64,000 nucleotides of DNA from CAWJMD01 sp963700925 (GTDB lineage Bacteria; Actinomycetota; Actinomycetes; Actinomycetales; CAWJMD01), in NCBI GenBank assembly GCA_963700925.1, contig OY969553.1, positions 744,001-808,000 of the forward strand, written 5' to 3'. Positions 31,723 through 41,343 of this stretch are shown here, piece after piece. The position numbers and the translations under genes are program-made. The notes below the pieces were generated by a model. It was not told the DNA's origin. It made no database searches and worked only from the letters and a program-made list of their open reading frames with translations. The first letter of the stretch is position 1, and every line of letters starts with the position of its first letter.

Positions 31723-33840
31723 TCAAGCGTCCGCAACGAGGGCGAGAACCTGCTCGCCGTAGCGCTCCAGCTTGCTCTGGCCGATGCCCGAGATCGACAA
31801 AAGGGCTTGCGGGTCAGCGGGTTTCGTGTAGGCGATCGCCTCAAGCGTGGCGTCGGTGAACACGACGTACGCAGGCACCTTGCTCTCGGCTGCGATGCCC
31901 GCGCGCCAGCCGCGCAGGCTCTCGAAGAGCTGCTCGTCGTAGTCGGGCGGGCAGTTGGCGCAGCGCCCCACCTTGCGCTCCGCGCCCGTGCTGAGCGAGA
32001 TGCCACACCCTCTGCAGGTGCTGTGCAGGGACGAGCGGCGGCCCCGACGCCCCCGCTTGCCGTCGGTGCTGCCGCTGCCAGCGCCACCCCGTCCTGGGCG
32101 CCGGTCCGACGCCGACACCGGCCGCAGCCCGTCGAGGAAGCGCGACGGACGCCGGCTCGCTCGGCCGCCCGGAGTGCGAGACAGCGTCCACGACAGCAGC
32201 AGCCGCTCACGTGCCCGGGTGATGCCGACGTAGAGCAGCCGTCGCTCCTCCTCGACTGCCGCCTCGCTGTCGGCGAACGAGATCGGCAGCAGCCCCTCCG
32301 AGAGCCCGACCAGCGCGACCACGTCCCACTCCAGCCCCTTGGCTGCGTGCAGCGATGCCAGCGTCACCCCGTCGACGGAGGGGGCGTGCTGGGCCGCGGC
32401 ACGCTCGTCGAGCTCGGCCACGATGTCGAAGAGGCGGGCAGCGGGCCGGGCCGCTGCCACGTCGTCGGCGAGCGCGGCCAGGGCCTGCAACGACTCCCAG
32501 CGCTCACGGACCGCACCGGTGGCAGCCGGGGCGGTCCGCGTCCACCCACCGGAGGCGAGCACGTCGCGTACCCCGTCACCCAGGGGGACGGAGCCGTCGT
32601 CGGCGCGGGCCGCCCCCCGCAACAGGAGGATCGCCTCTCGCACCTCCTTGCGCTGGAAGAACCGCTCGCCGCCGCGCAGCAGGTATCCGACGCCGGCGTC
32701 GGCCAGAGCTGCCTCGAGCGGTTGCGACTGACCGTTGGTGCGGTACAGGACGGCGATCTGCCCGGCCGGCGTGCCCTCGGCCACCAGGTCGGCGATGCGG
32801 TGGGCGACGCCGGCGGCCTCGTCGACGTCGTCCGCGAACTCGGTGAGCTCGGGCTCCGGACCCGGTGGGCGTTGTGCCACCAGCTCGACCCGCGCCGTCC
32901 GGGCGTGCGGGGGCGCCTTGTCGAGCAGGCGGTTGGCGAGACCGACCACCTGTGGCGTCGATCGGTAGTCGCGGACGAGCTTGATCACCTCGGCCTCGGG
33001 GAACCTGCTGCGGAACCCCAGCAGGTGCCGAGGAGTTGCCCCTGCGAACGAGTAGATGGTCTGGCTGGCGTCGCCCACGACGCACAGGTCGTCGCGGTCG
33101 GCCAGCCAGAGGTCGAGCAGACGCTGCTGCAGGTCGGAGACGTCCTGGTACTCGTCCACCACGAAGTGGCGGTACTGCGCGCGGACGGTGGCCGCGATGT
33201 CAGGCCGCTCCTCGAGGATGCCGGCCGTCAGCAGGAGGACGTCCTCGAAGTCGATCACGGCACGGTCGGTCTTGACCTCCTCGTAGGAGCGCAGCACGCG
33301 CGACACCGTCGCGAGCTCGAGTCCCGCCGGGTTGCCACGATGGGCCGCTGCCGCCGCCGCGGGGTACTCGTCGGGGGTGAGCATGCTGACCTTGGCCCAC
33401 TCGACCTCCGCCGAGAGGTCGCGCACCGTCGCACGGTCGACGGGGAGCTGCAGCCGCGACGCCGCCTCCCCCACGAGCCGCGCCTTGTGGTCGGCCAACG
33501 GGGGCAGTGACCCTCCGACGGCCTGCGGCCAGAAGTACTGCAGCTGCCGCAGGGCGGCGGAGTGGAAGGTGCGGGCCTGGACGCCGACCACCGACAGCTC
33601 GCGCAGGCGGGTGCGCATCTCGCCCGCCGCGCGCGCCGTGAACGTGACGGCCAGCACCTGGGTCGGCGTGTAGACCCCGCTGTGGACGCCGTACGCGACG
33701 CGGTGCGTGATCGCGCGGGTCTTGCCGGTGCCCGCGCCCGCCAGCACGCACACGGGACCGCGCAGGGTCGTCGCCACAGCACGCTGCTCTGGGTCGAGGG
33801 CCGCCAGCACGGCATCGGCACCCGTCGGTTCCACGGTCAC
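31723..33840 (-). CDS. uvrD2: ATP-dependent DNA helicase UvrD2 with HRDC domain
   Basis: A 705-residue superfamily I helicase. Motif I is AGAGTGKTRAITHR near residue 36, Ia TFTARAAGEMRTRL, II VVDEYQDVSDLQQRLLDLW near 230, III GDASQTIYSFAGA near 254, V/VI LASLHAAKGLEWDVVALVGL and LYVGITRARERL. A four-Cys zinc motif (STCRGCGISL, GRCANCP) and a C-terminal HRDC domain mark UvrD2 rather than UvrD1. GTG 33840 is chosen by family length; the frame is open to 33933. It lies between whiB7 and divergent mycoredoxin, as in mycobacteria. Confidence 0.93.
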   Translation of the reverse strand: MTVEPTGADAVLAALDPEQRAVATTLRGPVCVLAGAGTGKTRAITHRVAYGVHSGVYTPTQVLAVTFTARAAGEMRTRLRELSVVGVQARTFHSAALRQLQYFWPQAVGGSLPPLADHKARLVGEAASRLQLPVDRATVRDLSAEVEWAKVSMLTPDEYPAAAAAAHRGNPAGLELATVSRVLRSYEEVKTDRAVIDFEDVLLLTAGILEERPDIAATVRAQYRHFVVDEYQDVSDLQQRLLDLWLADRDDLCVVGDASQTIYSFAGATPRHLLGFRSRFPEAEVIKLVRDYRSTPQVVGLANRLLDKAPPHARTARVELVAQRPPGPEPELTEFADDVDEAAGVAHRIADLVAEGTPAGQIAVLYRTNGQSQPLEAALADAGVGYLLRGGERFFQRKEVREAILLLRGAARADDGSVPLGDGVRDVLASGGWTRTAPAATGAVRERWESLQALAALADDVAAARPAARLFDIVAELDERAAAQHAPSVDGVTLASLHAAKGLEWDVVALVGLSEGLLPISFADSEAAVEEERRLLYVGITRARERLLLSWTLSRTPGGRASRRPSRFLDGLRPVSASDRRPGRGGAGSGSTDGKRGRRGRRSSLHSTCRGCGISLSTGAERKVGRCANCPPDYDEQLFESLRGWRAGIAAESKVPAYVVFTDATLEAIAYTKPADPQALLSISGIGQSKLERYGEQVLALVADA

Positions 33841-34033
33841 GTCACAGTCACCACGTCGGTCATCCTGGCCATCCTCTCCGACACCGGGACCGCGGGACCC
33901 GTCCGCGGGCGGGCGGATGGTGACCAAGGACACGACTCAGTGCGGAAGACGCGACTACAGGGTCTGGTTGAATCGGACGAAACGTCTGTACACGCATGCC
34001 CACGGCATGCCTACCTCTGGGAGCGACTACTCG
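33841..34033. other. divergent gap between uvrD2 and mycoredoxin
   Basis: About 190 bases that must contain both promoters. I see no GAAC-N4-GTTC SOS box and no strong hairpin. TTGAAT (33969) could be a -35 for mycoredoxin, but its partner is uncertain. Confidence 0.3.
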
Positions 34034-34291
34034 ATGCACCACCAGCCCGCCGCCGGCACCGTGACGATGTTCAGCACCACCTGGTGCGGATACTGCCGGG
34101 TGCTGAAGAAGGCGCTCGACCGCGAGGGCATCGCCTACTCCGAGGTCAACATCGAGCAGCACCCCGACGCCGCAGACTTCGTGACCACCGTGAACAACGG
34201 CAACCAGACGGTTCCCACCGTGCTCTTCCCGGATGGCTCGTCGGTCACGAACCCGTCCGCCGCCGAGGTCAGGGCTCGGCTGGCCGCCTGA
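34034..34291 (+). CDS. mrx1: mycoredoxin (glutaredoxin-like)
   Basis: An 85-residue glutaredoxin-fold protein that reduces mycothiol mixed disulfides. The active site is TMFSTTWCGYCRVLKKAL (CGYC near residue 18). cis-Pro lies in NQTVPTVLFPDGS, and NPSAAEVRARL ends the fold, all typical of actinobacterial Mrx1. ATG 34034 fits the usual length; ATG 34007 would add nine residues and has no better ribosome site. Adjacent to uvrD2, as in mycobacteria, where nudC follows; here the cobalamin island intervenes. Confidence 0.88.
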   Translation: MHHQPAAGTVTMFSTTWCGYCRVLKKALDREGIAYSEVNIEQHPDAADFVTTVNNGNQTVPTVLFPDGSSVTNPSAAEVRARLAA

Positions 34292-34316
34292 GCCTGAGAT
34301 CGGCCCCGGCCTTCGA

Positions 34317-34970
34317 ATGACACCGGGTCCGCAGATCGAACCGGTGACGCCGGGCGTCGTGCACGCCCGGGTCGCCGAGCTGGCCCTCGAGGTCCTGGCC
34401 TCCGGCGCGCGCATCGCCCGTGTCGCCGTGGACGGCGCCGTGGACGCGGACTCCCGGGCCATGGCGGACGGCGTCGCCGCACACCTGATCGACCTGGGGC
34501 GTCCGGTCCTGCGCGTCCACGCGAACGACTTCCTGCGCCCACGCTCGGTGCGCCTCGAGCACGGCGAGGACGACCCCGACTCGGGCTACGAGCGATGGGT
34601 CGACCACCTGGCGCTGCAACGTGAGGTGCTCGACCCCCTCGGCCCGGACGGCGACGGGTGGTGGCTGCCCGACCTGTGGAACCCGTCGACGGACCGCGCG
34701 ACCCGGTCGCCACGACGTGCTGCGCCACCCGGATCTGTCGTGGTGGTCGACGGCCCGTTCCTGCTCCGCTGGGAGATCGCGGACGCCTTCGACGTCACGG
34801 CGCACCTGCAGACGTCCGCCGCAGCGGTCGAGCGCCGCGTGCCCGAGGCCGACCGGGCCCGAGTGACCGGGGCCTGGCAGCGCTACCTCGACGAGACGTG
34901 GCCGCACGACCGCGCCGACCTGGTCGTGCGTGCCGACCATCCCGAGCGACCCGCGCTGGTGCTCACCTGA
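34317..34970 (+). CDS. uridine kinase-like protein with degenerate P-loop
   Basis: A 217-residue protein with the outline of actinobacterial uridine kinase-like NMP kinases: IARVAVDGAVDADSRAMADG near residue 37, VLRVHANDFLRPRSVRLEHG, SGYERWVDHLALQREVLDPL, VVVVDGPFLLRWEIADAF and the ending YLDETWPHDRADLVV. The Walker A position reads GAVDADSR in place of GxxGxGKS, so both the glycines and the Lys that hold ATP are missing. It may be an inactive or repurposed relative. It starts 25 bases after mycoredoxin on the same strand. Confidence 0.65.
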   Translation: MTPGPQIEPVTPGVVHARVAELALEVLASGARIARVAVDGAVDADSRAMADGVAAHLIDLGRPVLRVHANDFLRPRSVRLEHGEDDPDSGYERWVDHLALQREVLDPLGPDGDGWWLPDLWNPSTDRATRSPRRAAPPGSVVVVDGPFLLRWEIADAFDVTAHLQTSAAAVERRVPEADRARVTGAWQRYLDETWPHDRADLVVRADHPERPALVLT

Positions 34971-35022
34971 GTCTCGCCTGACGGGGTCACGCGTGCGTCA
35001 GCGCGCGTGCGTCTCGCGTGAA

Positions 35023-35568
35023 TCACTGCCGGACGAGCGAGAGAAGCCGCCAGGTTCCTGCGTTTCGGCTGATCGTCACGTGGCCCAGCGGCGCCACCTC
35101 GGCGCGCAGCATGGCGGAAGCGGGGGCGCCCAGGGTGTGGGCCAGTGCGGCACGCGCGACGAGTGGCGTGACCACGACGACCGCGCCGGCAGCCGGCCAC
35201 GCCTCCTCGTCCAGAGTGCGCCCGACCCTGCGCGACAGCGCAGTCAGGGACTCACCGTCGTGTGGGGCAGCATCCGGGTCGCCCATCCAAGCGGACAGGC
35301 CGGCGGGGTCGCTGTCGTGAACGTCCGTGAGGGCCTGCCCGGCCCAGCCGCCGAAGTCCGGTCCGGCGAGGTCTGCCAAAACGGTGGGAGGTCCGAGATG
35401 GAGCAGCACCGCGGTCTGCCGGCACGCAGGCTCAGGCCCGCTGAAGCACTCGAGTCTCGTTGCGCGCCAGCCGTGCACGCGCGGGTCCGGCACCAGGACG
35501 GAGGTGTCGCCGAACAGGAGCTCGCGCGAGCGCACCGTCTCGGCGTGCGCGACCAGGGTCAGGCGCAC
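35023..35568 (-). CDS. histidine phosphatase-like protein with altered active site
   Basis: About 181 residues with a histidine phosphatase fold outline. The family RHG motif appears as LVAHAET near residue 6: His kept, Arg and Gly lost. The position of the second catalytic His reads VVTPLVARAALAH, with Pro where His is expected. LRPGESL-like HDGESLTALSRRVG is present. Several GTG starts are possible (35598, 35580, 35568); 35568 matches the usual MRLTLVAHA start. It is divergent from the first B12 riboswitch, so a cobalamin link is plausible but unproven. Confidence 0.6.
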   Translation of the reverse strand: MRLTLVAHAETVRSRELLFGDTSVLVPDPRVHGWRATRLECFSGPEPACRQTAVLLHLGPPTVLADLAGPDFGGWAGQALTDVHDSDPAGLSAWMGDPDAAPHDGESLTALSRRVGRTLDEEAWPAAGAVVVVTPLVARAALAHTLGAPASAMLRAEVAPLGHVTISRNAGTWRLLSLVRQ

Positions 35569-35692
35569 TCGCGGTCCCACACCTTCACCGTCGGACACAG
35601 ATCGGACACGCTCGGACGGTATCCGAGCCGCCGCCAGAGGCTCGTCCGGGCTGGACCTGCATTGCCCGTCGAGCCGGGGGCTCGCTAGGTTG

Positions 35693-35830
35693 AGCGCGTT
35701 CGTGTGGGTGCATGGAAGTCGGTGAGACTCCGACGCGGTCGCGCCACTGTGATGAGCCCCGGTTCCCGGCGCTCGAGCCAGACCCATCCCCACGCTGACT
35801 CCGCCACGACGGGCCGCCTGAGCCCACTAG
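35693..35830 (+). promoter_or_regulatory. cobalamin riboswitch (1), upstream of cbtB
   Basis: Conserved core reads GGAAGTCGGTGAGACTCCGA, then CGGTCGCGCCACTGTGATGA, and the B12 box GCCAGACCC near 35785. These are the landmarks of the AdoCbl riboswitch. The cbtB ribosome site (AGGAGA) lies just after, so translational control is likely. Boundaries are approximate. Confidence 0.92.
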
Positions 35831-35838
35831 GAGAGCTG

Positions 35839-36054
35839 ATGTCGCAGATCGCCGTCCCCCCTGTCGCCGCTGTCACCGTCCCTGTCATCTCTGTTCGCGA
35901 GGTGCTGCCCTGGCTCGTCTTCGCGGCGCTGCTGACCATCGTCGGGCTGTACTTCGTCGGAGCCGAGCAGGGTGCCACGTCGTTGCTCTCGGGAACGGGC
36001 GTCCATGAGTGGGTGCACGATGGTCGTCACCTCCTCGGCTTCCCCTGCCACTGA
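35839..36054 (+). CDS. cbtB: cobalt transporter subunit CbtB
   Basis: A 71-residue CbtB. One membrane helix (residues 23-42, LPWLVFAALLTIVGLYFVGA) and a His-rich C-terminus HEWVHDGRHLLGFPCH, whose His residues are thought to bind cobalt. CbtAB is a predicted cobalt uptake system found by its B12 riboswitches. It directly follows a cobalamin riboswitch and precedes cbtA by 12 bases. ATG 35839 has AGGAGA six bases upstream. Confidence 0.93.
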   Translation: MSQIAVPPVAAVTVPVISVREVLPWLVFAALLTIVGLYFVGAEQGATSLLSGTGVHEWVHDGRHLLGFPCH

Positions 36055-36066
36055 GCGGGGTCTGAG

Positions 36067-36873
36067 ATGACAACGACTCGAGACTTTCTCGTTCGCGGGT
36101 TGCTCGCGGGGCTCGTGGCGGGCTTCGTGGCCTTCGGCGTGTCCTACTTCCTCGGCGAGCCGTCCGTCGACCAGGCCATCGCCCTCGAAGAGGCGGCGGC
36201 GGCTGACCCGGAGGGCTCGGCCCAGACCGGCACGGACCACTCCCACGCGGAACCCGCTGGCGAGGAGGAAGAGGTCGCTGAGGTGTCTCGCAGCCAGCAG
36301 TCCACCTTCGGCCTGCTGACGGCCACAACTGTGATGGGCTCTGTCCTGGGCGGTCTCGCGGGGGTCGTCACCGCTCTCGGTATCGGCCGCCTCGGGCGCA
36401 TCTCCGCCAGAGCGACGGCGCTGTGGGTGGCGGCGAGCGGATTCGTCGTGGTCTTCCTCGTGCCGTACCTGGTCTACCCGCCGAACCCACCCGCCGTCGG
36501 CAGCAGCGACACGATCGGTCAGCGCACCGGTCTCTTCTTCGGCGTGCTCGCCATCTCCGTCGCCTGTGCCGTCACCGCAGTCGTCGCCGGAACGCGCCTG
36601 CGAGGCAAGGTAGGTGGCTGGTACGCAACGCTTCTCGGCATCGGCGGCTACGTCGTGGCGATGGTCGTCACCTCGGCGGTCATGCCCACCTACATCGAAG
36701 TGGGCGCGGACTTCCCGGCCCAGCTCCTCTTCGACTTCCGGATGGCCAGCCTGCTCACCCAGCTGGCGCTCTGGGCCGCTCTCGGCGTCACCCTCGCCGA
36801 ACTGGCCCAGCGCATGGTCGCGCCGACCCCCAGAGCGCAGGTCGAGGGGCAGGGCGCTCCGGTCCGTGCCTGA
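36067..36873 (+). CDS. cbtA: cobalt transporter subunit CbtA
   Basis: A 268-residue CbtA, with about six membrane helices. The first is LLAGLVAGFVAFGVSYFLGE; a His/Asp/Glu-rich loop (GTDHSHAEPAGEEEEVAEVS) follows near residue 60 and may gather metal; later helices include VMGSVLGGLAGVVTALG and LWVAASGFVVVFLVPYLVYP with the PPNPP turn typical of the family. It works with CbtB in predicted cobalt import for the CobN-type chelatase encoded nearby. It lies between cbtB and cobF on one strand. Confidence 0.93.
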   Translation: MTTTRDFLVRGLLAGLVAGFVAFGVSYFLGEPSVDQAIALEEAAAADPEGSAQTGTDHSHAEPAGEEEEVAEVSRSQQSTFGLLTATTVMGSVLGGLAGVVTALGIGRLGRISARATALWVAASGFVVVFLVPYLVYPPNPPAVGSSDTIGQRTGLFFGVLAISVACAVTAVVAGTRLRGKVGGWYATLLGIGGYVVAMVVTSAVMPTYIEVGADFPAQLLFDFRMASLLTQLALWAALGVTLAELAQRMVAPTPRAQVEGQGAPVRA

Positions 36874-36906
36874 GCCGACCCCCGACGGCCGGAGTCCGGA
36901 GGGGCC

Positions 36907-37707
36907 TTGCTGAAGAGGGTCCGCGTCATCGGGATCGGGACGGGCGACCCTGGCCACCTCACGGGTGAGGCCGTCGCGGCCTTGGGCACGGTCGACGTCT
37001 TCGTCGTCGCCGACAAGGGCGAGGCGACCTCTGACATGGTCGAGACGCGCCGGCGGATCTGCGAGACATACTTGCGGGACAAGGCCTTTCGGCTCGTCGC
37101 GGTGCCCGACCCGGCACGTGGGCCGGACGCCGAACGCGACTCGGCGGCCTATGGCGATGCGGTCCGGGACTGGCATGCGGCTCGGGTCGACGCGTACGCC
37201 TCGGTGATCGAGTCGTTCGAGGCGCACGAGGAGACTGTCGGCTTCCTGGTTTGGGGTGACCCGGCGTTCTACGACTCCACGATCCGGGTCGTCGACGCGC
37301 TCGCCGAGCGGTTTCCGTTCGAGCACGACGTCATCCCCGGCATCAGCGCGGTGCAGCTGCTCGCGGCCCGGCACCGCATCCCCCTGAACCGGATCGGCGT
37401 TCCGATCCACATCACCACTGGTCGACGGCTCGTCCGCGACTACGACCCGAGCCTCGGTGATGTGGTGGTCATGCTCGACGGGCACCTTGCCTGCGCGGGG
37501 CTCGTCGAGGGCCACCCTGACCTCGAGATCTACTGGGGCGCCTACCTCGGCTCGCCGAACGAGCTGCTGGTGCGGGGCCGTCTCGTCGACGTGATCGACG
37601 ACGTCCGCCGGCTGCGTGCCGAAGCACGCGAGAGGCACGGCTGGGTGATGGACACCTACCTGCTGCGGCCGACTCAGTCTTCGAGGTCGCCCTCGACGTC
37701 GAGGTAG
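36907..37707 (+). CDS. cobF: precorrin-6A synthase (deacetylating) CobF
   Basis: A 266-residue tetrapyrrole methylase that methylates C1 of precorrin-5 with loss of acetate, a step found only in the aerobic pathway. The start VRVIGIGTGDPGHLTGEAV is the SAM-binding GxGxGD motif; FLVWGDPAFYDSTIRVVDAL and IPGISAVQLLAARHRIPLNR follow. TTG 36907 is the start, with GGAGGGG just before. It is third after riboswitch 1. Its last 34 bases overlap the 3' end of cobN on the other strand. Confidence 0.93.
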   Translation: MLKRVRVIGIGTGDPGHLTGEAVAALGTVDVFVVADKGEATSDMVETRRRICETYLRDKAFRLVAVPDPARGPDAERDSAAYGDAVRDWHAARVDAYASVIESFEAHEETVGFLVWGDPAFYDSTIRVVDALAERFPFEHDVIPGISAVQLLAARHRIPLNRIGVPIHITTGRRLVRDYDPSLGDVVVMLDGHLACAGLVEGHPDLEIYWGAYLGSPNELLVRGRLVDVIDDVRRLRAEARERHGWVMDTYLLRPTQSSRSPSTSR

Positions 37708-40700
37708 ACCCGCTGCAGCTCGGCGACCAGCTCGGGGTCGGGCTCTTCCCACAGCCCGCGGTCGACCGCCTCATGCAGCCGCTCGATCATCGACTGCAAC
37801 GCCCACGGGTTGGCGTGCCGGAGGAAGTCGTGGTTCTCCTTCTCGAGCACGTACGTGCGGGCGAGCTGGTCGTACATCCAGTCGGTGACAACGCCTGCGG
37901 TGGCGTCGAAGCCGAAGAGGTAGTCCACCGTCGCGGCGAACTCGGAAGCGCCCTTGTACCCGTGCCTGCGCATCGCGGCGATCCACCGGGGGTTGACCAC
38001 TCGCGCGCGGAAGACCCGCGCGGTCTCCTCCGTCAGCGTCCGGGTGCGCACGCTGTCGGGCACGGTCGAGTCGCCGACGTACGCCAGCGGCGCCTTGCCG
38101 GTCAGGGCGCGCACCGTCGCGATCATGCCGCCGTGGTACTGGAAGTAGTCGTCGGAGTCGGCGATGTCGTGCTCGCGGGTGTCGACGTTCTTGGCCGCGA
38201 CGTCGATGCGCCGGTACCGGCGCTCCATGTCGGCCCGTGCCGGTACGCCGTCGAGCTCGCGACCGTAGGCGAACCCGCCCCACGTGGCGTAGACCTCTGC
38301 GAGGTCGGCGCTGTCGCGCCAGTTGCCGGCCTCGATGAGGGACAGGATCCCGGCGCCGTACGAGCCAGGCTTCGAGCCGAAGATCCGGGTCGTCGCGCGG
38401 CGCTCGTCGCCATGGTCGCCAAGGTCCGCCTGCACGTGGGCCCGCACGTAGTTGTCCTCCGGGCCCTCCTCGAGACCGGCAACGAGACGGAAGGCGTCGT
38501 CGAGGAAGGCGATCACATGCGGGAACGCGTCGCGGAAGAAGCCCGAGATCCGAACTGTCACATCGATTCTCGGCCGTCCGAGCTCGGCGAGGGGGATCAC
38601 GTCGAGGCCGACGACCCGGCGCGACATCTCGTCCCATCGGGGCCGGACGCCGATGAGCGCGAGCACCTCGGCGATGTCGTCTCCCGAGGTGCGCATCGCC
38701 GACGTGCCCCAGACCGAGAGCCCTACGGAGCGCGGCCAGCCGCCGGTGTCGGCTCTGTGCCGCTCGAGCAGCGAGTCGGCCATCAACCGTCCCGTCTCCC
38801 AGGCGAGCCGGGACGGGATCGCCTTGGGGTCGACCGAGTAGAAGTTGCGGCCGGTCGGGAGGACGTTGACGAGGCCTCGCAGCGGGGAGCCTGACGGACC
38901 GGCAGGTGTGTAGCCACCGGCGAGAGCGTGCAGGACGGCGTCGATCTCGCCGGCGGTGCCGGCCAGCCTCGGCACGACCTCGTCGCAGGCGAAGGACAGC
39001 GACCGGGTGACGGGCTCGTCGCTCCGTCCGAGCACCCGCTCGACGACGGAGGGCACGGCTACGGCCTTCCACCCCGCCGCCGCAACCCCCTCGACGAGCG
39101 CCCGGGCCAGCTCCTCGGCCCGATCGACGTGGACGCGGGCCATCTCGTCGTCCGCGAGACCGAGAGCCGCGCGCAACCCGGGGACAGCGCCGACAGCGCC
39201 CGCGAAGACCTGGTTGGCCCGCAGGATCGCCAGGACCAGGTTGGTGAGGTACTCCCCCTGCGGCGCTTCGCCGAGAACGTGGAGCCCGTCGCGGATCTGG
39301 ACGTCCTTGATCTCGCAGAGCCAGCCGTCGACGTGCATGACGAACTCGTCGAAGGCCTCGTCGTCCGGGCGCTGGGTCAGACCCAGGTCGTGATCCAGCC
39401 GGGCGCCCTCGATGAGCGCCCAGATCTCGCCCCGCAGCGCGGGCGCCTTGGCGGGGTCCATCGCCGAGACGTTGCCGTAGTCGTCGAGCATCTGCTCGAG
39501 CCGGGCGATGTCGCCGTACGACTCCGCCCGTGCCATCGGCGGGACCAGGTGGTCGACGATGGTCGCGTGCGCCCGGCGCTTCGCCTGGCTGCCCTCGCCG
39601 GGGTCGTTGACGAGGAACGGGTAGACGAGGGGCATCGAGCCGATCGTCGCGTCCGGCCCGCAGGCCGCAGAGAGGGCGAGGTTCTTGCCCGGCAGCCACT
39701 CGAGGTTTCCGTGCTTGCCCATGTGGACGATCGCGTGGGCGCCGAAACCGCGCTCCAGCCACTGGTATACGGCCAGGTAGTGGTGCGTCGGGGGCAGGTC
39801 CGGGTCGTGGTAGATCGCGATCGGGTTCTCGCCGAAGCCCCGCGGCGGCTGGATCAGGATGACGACGTTCCCGGCCCGGATCGAGGACGCGACGATCTCC
39901 CCCTCGGGGTCCGTCTGCCGGTCGACGAAGACCTCACCCGGGGCAGCGCCCCAGTGCTGCGTCACCTCGTCCACGAGATCCTTCGGCAGCTCGTCCAGCC
40001 ATGAGCGGTACACGGCGGCGGGGATCCGGACCGGCTGGCCGCCGAGCTGCTCGTGCGTCAGCCAGTCCTCGTCCTGGCCGCCGGCCGCGATCAGCGCGTG
40101 GATGAGGGTGTTGCCGGCCGTCGTGTCCGGCGACTCGCCCTCGACGTGCGAAGCGGGACCGGTGCCGGGGATCTCCCCCGGGTCGCCGAGGTCGTAGCCC
40201 GCCTCCCGAAGTGCACGCAGGAGCCGGATCACGGAGACGGGGGTGTCGAGGCCCACGGCGTTGCCGATGCGCGAGTGCTTCGACGGGTAGGCGGACAGGA
40301 CGATGGCGAGCCGGCGGTCGGCCGGGGCGATGTGGCGGAGCCTGCCGTGGTTGACCGCCAGGCGCGCGAGGCGGGCGCACCGCTCGGCGTCGGGCACGTA
40401 GTGCGGCAGACCGTCTGCGTCAGTCTCCTTGAAGGAGAAGGCAACCGTGATGATCCGGCCGTCGAACTCGGGCACCGCGACCTGGGTCGCGACGTCGAGC
40501 GGACTCATCCCCTCGTCGCGCCCCTCCCACGTCGCCCGGTCCCACGTCAGGCACAGGCCCTGCAGGATCGGGACGTCGAGAGCGGCGAGCTCGTGGACGT
40601 CCCACGCGTCGTCGTCGCCCCCTGCGTTCGCCGTTGCCGGTTTGGTGCCGCCGGCCGCGAGCACGGTCGTGACGAGCGCGTCGTACTCCCGCAGGTGCTC

Positions 40701-41310
40701 GAGCAGGTCTGCGGGCGCGTCCCGGAGAGAGCTGACGAAGATGGGCGTGCCGATCCCGCCCGCAGCGTCGATCGCGTCAGCAAGGGCCTCGACGTAGGCC
40801 GTGTTCTGAGCCGCCTGCTGCGCGCGGTAGAAGATGATGCCGACCCTGGGCTGCCGGACTGCCGGTCGGGCGAGGGGTGGGGCAACTCAGAAGTCCCCAG
40901 TTCGGTTGGGCCACAGGCGGTTCGAAGATGTCCCCTGAGAGCAGCACTGTGTCGGCGAGGAACCCGTGCAGGTGGCGCAGGTTGGCTGCACCACCCTGGG
41001 CGAGGTACGTGTGCGCCTCGGACGCGACCCCGAGCGGAACGGTCGAGAGCTCCATCAGCGAAGCGTCCGGAGCCTGCTCGCCCCCGAGGACGACGAACGG
41101 CCTCCCACACCTGCGGACGGCCTCGAACGTGCTCGGGAGGGACTGCACCGAGCCGAGGAAGCGGAAGACCACCAGGTCGGCGTCGGCCAGGAGCGCAGCG
41201 AGGTCGGCGTCGGAGACCCGAGTGGGGTTGGCCCACAGGTACGCCGCGTTGCTGGCTCTTGCCTGGAGCAGGTCGGTGTCCGAGGTGGACAGCAGGGCAA
41301 TGCGCGTCAT
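37674..41310 (-). CDS. cobN: cobaltochelatase subunit CobN, split by one frameshift
   Basis: The large subunit that inserts Co2+ into hydrogenobyrinic acid a,c-diamide. An N-terminal part (MTRIALLSTSDTDLLQARAS to FEPPVAQPNWGLL) runs from 41310. After a +1 shift at about 40857-40886, the rest continues as RQPRVGIIFYRAQQAAQNTA through GLPHYVPDAERC, IVHMGKHGNLEWLPGKNLAL and YGAGILSLIEAGNW to 37674. Joined length is about 1,210 residues, normal for CobN. The shift lies in a C-rich stretch (CCCCACCCC), so an indel or assembly error is possible. A B12 riboswitch precedes it, and the fused AAA/VWA partner is encoded at 47114. Confidence 0.88.
40857..40886 (-). other. frameshift site in cobN
   Basis: The N-terminal reading frame must pass to the next frame between the codons for NWGLL and RQPRVG. 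In the second frame a TGA occurs at 40887-40889, so the shift lies after it. The stretch contains CCCCACCCC, a likely site for a single-base indel. Confidence 0.8.
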
Positions 41311-41343
41311 CGAGGTCTCCTCGGCGGGGTCCGCGCCCCGCGG

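Noticed and set aside
40777..41310. A separate 177-residue gene before cobN
   Set aside because: Its first 140 residues are the N-terminus of CobN and it follows the riboswitch; the tail beyond NWGLL is out-of-frame sequence after the frameshift.
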